A DNA stretch of 64,000 nt from Sanguinoderma infundibulare. Its lineage: Eukaryota; Basidiomycota; Agaricomycetes; Polyporales; Polyporaceae. The stretch spans positions 310,001-374,000 of the forward strand of contig JAVLRN010000008.1 of the NCBI GenBank assembly GCA_032821775.1, in the 5' to 3' direction. This document shows, in pieces, positions 22,203-29,724 of the stretch. Made by a program: the position numbers and the translations under genes. Every line of letters starts with the position of its first letter. Position 1 is the first letter of the stretch. The notes beneath the pieces were generated by a model. It was not told the origin of the DNA. It searched no databases and worked only from the letters and a program-made list of their open reading frames with translations.

Positions 22203-22210
22203 TATATAAG
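22203..22210 (+). promoter_or_regulatory. TATA box of the solo LTR
   Basis: TATATAAG downstream of the bZIP-site array, followed by GGGGCGACGCC; it probably sets the U3/R boundary about 30 bp further on. Confidence 0.6.
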
Positions 22211-25200
22211 GGGCGACGCCTCAGTAGTGACCCCCAGTTTTCAGTCTCCTGTTTTATACACCAAGTTGTATATCATTCCATCTCTATAGTCAACAGACTA
22301 TAAAGTCCCTCTAAGCTTTACTTCGACAAGCCTAAGCTTAGTCTAAGAACGTGTTAATACTTGTAAAAGTCCTACAAGTATTGAGACATAACACCCAGAG
22401 GAGGACGATGTTGAGTCGCGGTCGCTCGCCGGAGAAATGAGAGGTGAAAGGTGGGGGGATCCAAGATTGTGTGCCCAAACAGCCGTCGACTGGGTTAAGT
22501 ACATCGAGCCTGTAACTATGCGCGACAACTATAGTCTAGCCTGCCTCGCAGCGATGAGCGCCTGCGACAACCCATATCGAAAACCCATCGGAACATCAGC
22601 GACCGTCACAAGGCCGTGACCGGTCGTGCGACTTGGGGTCGGCTCGCCTTGTCATCGCATGGTCGCACGATGTCGCTGGTCGTCGGCGATCGCAGTTGGG
22701 GGTCGTGACCGATACCTGTCACCAAGACCAACTAGTGAGAGACGACTCGCAGACCGTCGCGCGATGCGACTGTAAAGATGCTGAACGACTTAACTTGTGG
22801 CCCGCCGCTACGCTGCCACACGCAAGGCGCAGACAGGCGGGCTGGGTCGCTGTGGTCACCAGTTCGGGCCGATCGGGAGCTTCGCACCGGCGACGGAGAT
22901 CGCCGACATTCTAGGCCTTTGCCTCGTGCCAAAGGGTCGGTGCGTCGCGCGACCGCCGATGCTGTCGGCGACTCGGAAACTCCCGCGACGTCGCATGGCG
23001 CGAAGTCGCGGTCGCTGTCTGAAAGGGGTAGTCACGCCAACTTCTGCGAATGGAAGCGTCGGGTGCGCATCACCGCGACTTCACTGTGCTTCATGTCAAT
23101 GGCATCCATGGCGTTGCCCTATCCCTTTGTGGCTGTGACAAAGCCAGGTGTGCGGGCAACATCGTTCAGCAACTTCTGCATGCCGACCTTTGGCCAGTGA
23201 TGGACATGGAGCCCAACACTTGCTTCTCCTTTCAAATGCTGGAGAACTATCATGTCATGAGTGTCCAGGGCAAGGTTTCCATGTACGACTACTACTGCGC
23301 ACTTGAACGCATGACAGACATCACGGGGACTGTGAAGATCCAGGACCAGTACCGCACGTTCATGCGCGTCGTCGTGCAGCGGCGGCACGTCAAGCTATTC
23401 AAATGTGTCAGCTGCGGCCACGATCCAACTGGCGTCGAGGGTACCAAGCCTGGTGAGCTCGCCCTTTGTTGCCCTGCATGTCCACGGCCTGGCATCAATC
23501 TTCTGCCCAACTGGGACAAAGTTGCTGAGGATTTGAAGTACGCGCTCCCGCATGAACATCTTGTGCACCCTGCTAATAATGGTATTAGGTTCCTATACAC
23601 CATATCTGTCGCGGTTGACGCATGTTTCCGCCTCAAGCAGCGCGACGTCTCTAGTGAGGAGAAAGATCCTATTCTCGGTAGCGGCTGGGGTTATTTCGTC
23701 GAAGACAAGGGCTACAAGGAAGTCCTTGCGATGTATGGTGATCAGGAAGATGTGCGCCCAACATTTCCTATTCCGGCCAACTTGCAAACACTTACTTGTT
23801 GTCAGATCTCTACCTGCACCGGGCTCTCAGCCATTGACCACACAAACACAAAGTTTTTGAAAGGCTATGCCGCGACTGGAGTTGGAGCTGTTGTCTGCAC
23901 GCGGCATGAGTTTTGGCTGCCTGGTGGCTTGGCAGACTTGCAGAAGGGAGAACGGTGTGCCCTTTGTACACAGTGCTTGTGTTTGTCAGTTGATTTACAC
24001 CACAGTCGCTAGATATGTTAATATGGATTACATATTTGCATCAGTGATGCTGGAGTACCTCATCCTCAACAAGCTAGTCAGCTATGACATCGCCTGTCAG
24101 TGGTGGAAGGGCTTGAAGGACCGCCTCGCTGCCTTTTCAAGCTGCCTCCACATCCCCCTTCCTGATGAAACAATTGGCTACATCATCCCAAAGCTACACT
24201 ATGCGAGCCACAAGAGTGAAGGTCATTTGCCTTTCTTGCTGAACTATTGCCTTGGGTCTGCACGCTTAGATGGCGAAGGGATTGAGTGGCATTGGTGGTG
24301 GATTCAGCCAGTAGTCAGCAGTACAAGGGTCATGGGGCCAGGCTCGCGTCAAGGTATGCTGGAGGACCAGCTGAGCTACTCAAACTGGTGCAAGACAATC
24401 GAAATGCGTAGGTGCTACATTGGATTGATGCACGATCAACAAGCTGATAGAAAATTTCAGTACGGACTCTCCGCGAATGTTTGCGCATGGCGCACCGAAC
24501 TTATGTCGAGCAGAAGCATCTTTTCGAGGAGCTCACAGCGTCGCTCCTGTCCGAAAATGTGGCCAAGTGGGAGGTGGACGTGAAGGCATGGGAGAAGGAT
24601 CCCTTCAACAGTGATGATCCCTATGTAGTGGCGTCCCAAGGTAAGCAATGCATGTTACTACTGTACAATGTCCCTCAAACGCTTATATCTATAAGGTATG
24701 ACTGAGGCTGAGACCCTCCGTGAACTCTCCCGGGAGGAGTAACAGGCCAGCGTGATGCCTGGATTTGTCGCAGTGCACGAAGTAAGCGTGTTCGGATTCA
24801 TGACGATGGGGCTGGAGCTGGAGGAGGTGCAGTAAGTTTAAGTAATTAAATTAGGTTCAATGCCGCTGCTGATATTTTGACATGTAGAATGCGCCTACAG
24901 GCAGATGCCAAGGACTCCCCCCCAGGCAAGGCGGCGGAGCTTTTTGAGCGGCATACATCGCTTCGTCACAAAGTCCAAAAGTTCCACAACATGCAGAAAG
25001 TCCACATGTCAGGTGCCGCACCCATCATCGAGGCTTATGCAAACTGCCGCATGGACATTGAACAGATCAAAAATGTCCGCCTGGCCATGCCATCCGAGAT
25101 CAACCCCTCCCATCGGAACACCATGTGCTCCCCGTGGATCCAGGAAATGGAGGCTAGATTGCATGAGGCACAGTGCAGGGATGCCCTCCAGGATATCCGC

Positions 25201-26039
25201 AACAAGCTCCACACTATCAGCCACCTGTACTGGTACAAGAAGCTGCACGTTCGCCATCAAGGCCCAAACACCCGGGTGCGCAGTGACATCGCGAGCGAGG
25301 ACAAGCGCAAACTTCACGTGGTTCACAAATACTGCCGCGCCCGACTCGCAAAGTTGGCACTGTCGGGGCCCGGGCCTTGGGAGGTAGAGCTTCGTGTCTT
25401 GAATGACAGTGACGTTCGTGGCCTAGAGGAAGACAACCCAAGCTCCACCGCAGTGCAGCGGAGGCAGAGGCAAGCCAGCAGTAGCAAGACCATCCCTGCT
25501 GAGGGGAGGCGAACACTTTTCTGGATATGGAGTGCCTCTGACGTGGGGGGTACAAATGTCATGGTTGACTCCCTGCACGTTGAATGGCTGAAGGCTCGCG
25601 CTCGGGTCATGCGCTGGCATGAGGAGGTCAGGCTTCTCCTGGAGGAGATGCACCGGGTACTAGCAAGCCACCAGCACAGCAAGGACGCATGGCTGGCACG
25701 AGCTTCAATGTGGGCGAACAGTGTTGACTCTGCCCTGCATGAGGGCCTGGCTGCTTATGCTTACAAGCAGGTAGGCATGTACAGGATGATGAGGAGAACA
25801 TTCTGGGCAACGTGTTTGCCTGACGCGCTGGCAGCTAATGGTGGTACAGGCAGGGAGTGGGTAGATGATGGAGGGCTCCCAGTTTCAGTTACTGAGGAGG
25901 ACGAGGTGCTCATGTTTGACTCAACAGCCATGTACGAGCTGGACGGTGAAGATTTAGAGGGTGCTATGTATACTTAGATAGTAGTCACATTATTATGGTC
26001 TTCTTGCCTATCCATCGTGCTGGCTTCCACATGGGCACC

Positions 26040-26245
26040 CTGGTGCGCGACCATCACGTGCACCCTGCCTGTGCATGGCCCGTGCGTGTGCATCTGGGGT
26101 GCAGCCATCGTGCACACCCTGCCCTCGCATGGCCCACGTGCATGCATCTGGAGCACGACCATCATGCACACCCTGCCCGTGCATGGCCCACGCACATGCA
26201 TCTGGCATGCGACCATCACACGCACCCCACCTGCATTCAAAAAGC
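26040..26245 (-). repeat. subterminal 54 bp minisatellite, right
   Basis: Inverted counterpart of 12382-12590; about 3.5 units of 54 bp. Units differ from each other more than the outer TIRs differ, so unit exchange has occurred within each end. Confidence 0.75.
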
Positions 26246-26513
26246 GTGCATCCCACTGTGCAGTCCTAATTTGGAAACCATATCAGGCAGTAGTGCGGTA
26301 TGATAAGGGGAGGCACGCTGCAATCAGCCCGAGATCAGCATCTACCACTTTAGGAAGGCTGCTGAGAAGCTGCCGGGGGGCCAGATATCCAAGCGGAGGC
26401 ACCAGTGATGCCTCAGAGGTGTTCTGATACATCACCAAATTAGCTGTCTCCTGTTGTAAAATGCTCCTGGGAGTTAGCCAGACTATGATACATCAGAACT
26501 ATAACAGCAGCTG
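26245..26513 (-). repeat. KDZ terminal inverted repeat, right
   Basis: Reverse complement of 12113-12381 with few differences. Followed by the AGATAGT duplicate at 26514-26520. Confidence 0.85.
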
Positions 26514-26520
26514 AGATAGT

Positions 26521-27390
26521 GTCGAATTGAGGCTGGGATGTGTCGCTGTATGATCCAGTGTAAGGCTTCGGCGAAAAGGTTGAAGATATAGGGTGTGGTC
26601 TTCGCACCGAAGACCAGGACTACGTTGTAGTAAAGCTGACTGAGCCAGTGGCAACCAAGGAGGTGCCAGTCATGTTGGCGGATGGGAATATGTCAAAACG
26701 CATCCTTAAGGTCAAGTTTTGTGAGTAAGGCATTGGGGTCCAAGTGGCGGACTTCAGCGATGGCGGAGTCGAAGGACTCGTATACTATGTGGCTCTCAGA
26801 GTCAGGGATACCATCGTTAACTGACATACCATGAGGTCACAAGAGGTGGTGGATGACCCAGAGTTTGGCTGGGTTGCGTGGACGCGAGATGACCCCCAGG
26901 GGGGAGGAGCGGAAGGGGGTGAGCGGTGGGGCCATGAATGGACTGTGGATGCAGTTGCGGGACTGGAGGGCTTTGATGTTGGTGGCGACAGTATCAGGAT
27001 GATAAAGTGCAGAGCTGAGGTTGTTGCAGGACTGAGGAATGGGTGGACCGGTGAAGCCGAGAGCCGCTCCATAATCGATTATATGGAGTAATGAGTCTAC
27101 AAAGGTGCGATCAGGGTAATCAGCTAAATATGATGCCCAAATGGGGTGAGACAATGTGGAATGTACACACTCCTCGCCTGGAGAGCGAAGGGAAATTGTG
27201 TTGCAATGGGGGTTGGTATTAGGTCACGGCGGGGGCAATGGACTGGGAGGGAATGTGGATGAGGAGAGTGAGGGTGTAAAAGGAGGCAGAGGGGAAGTGG
27301 TGAGGAGTGGAATGAGGGGAACCGATGGGTCGCCTGAAAGGTGAGGACGAGTGGAGGAGGGTTGAGCGGCGACCCTGCCACTCATCCCAC
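26521..27390 (-). pseudogene. reverse transcriptase, N-terminal half
   Basis: On the minus strand the palm motifs LTKLDLKDAF and VVLVFGAKTTPYIFNL lead to RHIPASIRHYL, where the KDZ insertion cuts the catalytic YLDD box. Upstream are the DIRS-like RPRNPAKLWVIHHL and NDGIPDSESH blocks. Two in-frame TGA codons interrupt it, at 26837-26839 and 26693-26695; the latter lies in KDAF-stop-HIP, where related elements have Arg. No start codon is clear; translation may depend on the Gag frame. Confidence 0.85.
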
Positions 27391-27397
27391 CAGTACC

Positions 27398-28363
27398 TCA
27401 TGATGTGGCTCCGGGGTTCTGCATCCGAGTGCAAGTTGTCTGGCCATGATCAGATGCCCCACAGCCCAAGCACTTGTGGGTACGTCGATTTGGGCAGGGA
27501 GTCGCGCAGACACCTTTGTTGAAGTTGCGACAGACCTCGTTGGTCCACCCAGATGCACTGCCTGGTGACTTCGCTGAAGCCAGGACACGGGCACGCTCTT
27601 TGCCAAAGAGGTGCTGGGCTTGTAGTCCGATGTTGATCTGGCCCCAGCCGGAGTAATCGCCTTTTGACATATCCCGCCGGCGCTTGTAATGAAAATCGAC
27701 GTGATAGGCCCAAACGGCCAACCACTGGTAATCCTGGCTAAACTGTTCGAGTTGGGTCATGTAGGCGGTAAAGCTTCGAGAGATATGGTACTGGGCCATG
27801 GGATTGCCACCCGTCACTGCAAAACCAGCAAGGACGCTAAAATATGTAGAAAGCGGATTGAAAATGGTATAGAATGAAGGGTAATCCTTCGGAGCTTGTT
27901 TGCATACTGCGAGCGAGCCCCCATTTATGTCTATAACCTGCCGAGTCGCCTTATCCTGGTGCCTTGAATCCAGCTTATAGAGGTCGCTCAGCTTGAATTC
28001 ATGCCGAGCGACCTCAAGGAGAACTGAACCTTCAACAGAGGGGAAAAGATCGAGAAGTGACATACTGCTCGGAGCAGGGAGACTGGGTGTGAATGTAAAT
28101 GGTGGAAATGATGACACCGTGACACGGGGTTCAGATAGGGTGAGGGAGGATGGGATCGTCCCAGTTTGAAGTGTAGTTTGAGAAAGGCCTAGACCATTGA
28201 ACATCGCGATAATGCTGGCTAGCTGTTCTGGGGAGAACGAGACAGTGCCGGCGGCTGCGGGGAGTGCGGTGAAAGTAACCCCACTTGAGGCTGCGTCTGC
28301 GGCCGGGAGCGTCGACGGACCGGCTCCGTTTGATGTAGCGTCATTCAGTTGTTGATCAGGCAT
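27398..28363 (-). CDS. Gag-like zinc-finger protein of the YR retrotransposon
   Basis: ATG at 28363 (MPDQQLND); the frame is open upstream to 28411. The protein has a low-complexity Ser/Pro/Thr N-terminus, a helical middle part (DYPSFYTIFNPLSTYF, QYHISRSFTAYM), and a C-terminal Cys cluster CRNFNKGVCATPC followed by CLGCGASDHGQTTC, resembling a CCCH finger plus a zinc knuckle for RNA binding. It precedes the RT frame on the same strand, as Gag should. Intact; the rest of the element is not. Confidence 0.75.
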   Translation of the reverse strand: MPDQQLNDATSNGAGPSTLPAADAASSGVTFTALPAAAGTVSFSPEQLASIIAMFNGLGLSQTTLQTGTIPSSLTLSEPRVTVSSFPPFTFTPSLPAPSSMSLLDLFPSVEGSVLLEVARHEFKLSDLYKLDSRHQDKATRQVIDINGGSLAVCKQAPKDYPSFYTIFNPLSTYFSVLAGFAVTGGNPMAQYHISRSFTAYMTQLEQFSQDYQWLAVWAYHVDFHYKRRRDMSKGDYSGWGQINIGLQAQHLFGKERARVLASAKSPGSASGWTNEVCRNFNKGVCATPCPNRRTHKCLGCGASDHGQTTCTRMQNPGATS

Positions 28364-28649
28364 GAGATCTGGGTGTTCAGGAGAAGCTTCTGGAGAGCAT
28401 GGGGCTGGCAAAGACAGTGGTGCAGCACGAAGAAAATGCCCATCGGGGAGCCGTCTACACAGGCTTTTGCAAGTGCATAGTTTATTATACTGACCGCACT
28501 TGCAAGTGCGTGGCCCGCCAGTCCCGGTCCACTCCCTTCTCCTATCCCCTCTCCTCCGGCCCCTCCTCTAGTTTGTATTTATAGCCCTGCTATAAGCGCA
28601 TCTTGTACATCTTTTCGGATATAATGGTAATTGATTAATTTTCAAAAAA

Positions 28650-28740
28650 AAAATGCTACCATCTAGACTCGAACCAACGACCACCAAACACTTTACTAAC
28701 AACCCATTTTACCATTATACCACCAGTTCCTTATACCTGT
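28650..28740 (-). repeat. tRNA-like SINE unit
   Basis: On the minus strand an A box (TGGTATAATGG) and a B box (GGTTCGAGTCTA) are followed by a run of nine or more T. The arms do not give a clean cloverleaf, so it is called SINE-like rather than a tRNA gene. Confidence 0.45.
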
Positions 28741-29147
28741 TGGGGAGGACAATGTATATAATACATACTTACAGCCCCGATGCTCACGCCCGTGCCGATG
28801 CAAGTGACTGCGCCGCCTGATTCAAGTGACAGCCCATCTGATGGAGGCGCCTCGCCCTGATGCCAAGCATCTCGCCCCTGATGCAAGCGTCCTCCGGGAG
28901 TGTCCCAGAAGTGCATGAAGTCCCAGTGGGGTCGTACTTGCAGATGACCCCAATATTTGCAAGTCCACAGCAGTGCTCAGCCCTGGAAGGTATCTGATAG
29001 AGAACATATGCACAAAGAATTCATTCAACACTTTCCAGAGTGTGCAATTGCATCAGGGCGCCGCCATCTGGGCATTGGGCGGAGATTCATGCTGGGTCGT
29101 CGCACTACATAGGGCAAATGATAGCATTATTCCCAAGGAGTATATAG

Positions 29148-29216
29148 ACTAGCGGATTGGAGTACTGTTCAAAACAAGATGGCTTGTGTTGCTGGGGGTT
29201 CGAACCCTGATTTTGC
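29148..29216 (+). repeat. tRNA-like SINE unit
   Basis: Possible A box TAGCGGATTGG and a perfect B box GGTTCGAACCC about 45 bp apart, ending GATTTTGCC. Weaker than the other two tRNA-like units. Confidence 0.35.
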
Positions 29217-29724
29217 CGTTGTCTTTTCTTTCCCGACCCGACAATCACGCACCTCCGACAATCGCGCGACAGTTGCCCCTGTCTACCCCGCGCGCCATCA
29301 CCGCCCAGCCCCCTCCGGATCTTCCCGCGCACTTGCAAAAGCGTGTGTAGACTCTACCGTCGGGGCCGCGTGGGATTGGCGTGCGATGGCGCGGAGCCGT
29401 GATCTGCGAAAAGAGATGCTCGAAGCCGAAGACTTTCGAGCGAGCCGGTGAGAAAGGAGGTGATACTGGTAATAAGTAATATGTACCTTTCGAGCGAGCC
29501 GGTGAGAAAGGAGGTGAGGGAGAGAGGCATCAAACCAGAACCTATATACCAAGAAATACAATGAATCCGGAACATCCTGAGCATAGCAGAAAGCAGAAAG
29601 GCGTGCAGTACATATAAAAGCAAGACAACCGTTAAGCGTCGCGGCGTAAACGCTTGAGTGACGCTGGTGGCAACTCCTGTCACATAGACCCGGAACAAGC
29701 AAGCTTGTCCACAAACAGTGCTGG

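Larger units (their letters stand above)
21890..22393 (+). mobile_element. solo LTR, 504 bp, with 5 bp target duplication
   Basis: Begins TGTTACGAC, ends GACATAACA (TG...CA) and is flanked by a perfect CCCAG duplication (21885-21889, 22394-22398). It has an upstream repeat zone, a TATA box (22203-22210) and a small palindrome near 22355-22382. The internal retrotransposon has been lost, presumably by LTR-LTR recombination. Confidence 0.85.
21616..23072. mobile_element. GTCGC-rich insertion in the KDZ transposase gene
   Basis: The transposase frame stops at PIPMRR and resumes in phase at DFTVLH after this segment, with a 4 bp duplication CCGC (21612-21615, 23073-23076). The ends are weakly inverted (TGATACAC against TGATGCGC). 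The interior is rich in GTCGC/GCGAC motifs and has no transposase. It is 1457 bp including a nested solo LTR, so about 950 bp alone. Confidence 0.75.
20824..25977 (+). pseudogene. KDZ transposase, interrupted
   Basis: N-terminal exons give RVSMDRRRFYQHVV and YLDELLRRDG, then a Cys cluster (CPCC, CMVC, CEACVVRLH) of the CxC2 type found at KDZ N-termini. After an insertion (21616-23072) the frame resumes at DFTVLHVNGIHGV and runs through CPACPRPGINL, YTISVAVDACFRLKQR, STCTGLSAIDH, YAATGVGAVVCTRHEFW and (spliced) VSYDIACQWW to the C-terminal helices and LHVEWLKARARVMRW. In-frame stops at 21297-21299, 21366-21368 (both TGA) and 24740-24742 (TAA) interrupt otherwise clear homology. The protein would cut and join the element ends; this copy cannot make it. 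Confidence 0.9.
12113..26513 (+). mobile_element. KDZ (Kyakuja-Dileera-Zisupton) DNA transposon carrying a TET/JBP gene
   Basis: This 14,401 bp element has long inverted termini: about 260 bp at either end are near-identical in reverse complement (the GATGTATCATAGTC block, then CTCCCAGGAGCATTTTACAA), running into a 54 bp subterminal repeat. A 7 bp duplication (AGATAGT) flanks it. Cargo in order: uncharacterised protein B (-), uncharacterised protein A (-), RNase H1-like hybrid-binding protein (+), a small unknown gene (-), TET/JBP dioxygenase (-) and KDZ transposase (+). Co-residence of TET/JBP genes with KDZ transposons is a described feature of mushroom genomes. This copy is disabled by stops and by a nested insertion in the transposase. 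Confidence 0.92.
9640..28420 (-). mobile_element. DIRS/Ngaro-type tyrosine-recombinase retrotransposon, split by a KDZ element
   Basis: The order on the minus strand is Gag (27398-28363), RT fingers/palm (26521-27390), RT after the active site (11706-12112), RNase H and tyrosine recombinase. RT-RH-YR without a DDE integrase defines the YR retrotransposons. The outer ends are approximate because I could not identify split direct repeats. The 14.4 kb between 12113 and 26513 is foreign. Removing it with one 7 bp duplicate restores a continuous RT frame through YLDD. The RT half on the right carries two in-frame TGA codons, so this copy is dead. Confidence 0.85.
28446..29357. mobile_element. second non-autonomous TIR element
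   Basis: Shares its ends with the nug1-intron element: GGGAGCCGTCTACACA at the left and TGTGTAGACTCTAC at the right, with TTTTGCAAGTG in both arms. The flanking 5-mers are CATCG and CGTCG, one mismatch. The 912 bp interior is unrelated to the first element and contains two tRNA-like pol III units, so it probably acquired other repeats. Confidence 0.7.

Noticed and set aside
21890..22393. MITE rather than solo LTR
   Set aside because: No terminal inverted repeats beyond the short TGTTA/TAACA; TG-CA ends, a 5 bp duplication and a TATA-bearing U3 layout fit an LTR.
28650..28740. functional tRNA gene
   Set aside because: A and B boxes are present but no consistent acceptor and anticodon stems could be drawn; SINE-like is safer.
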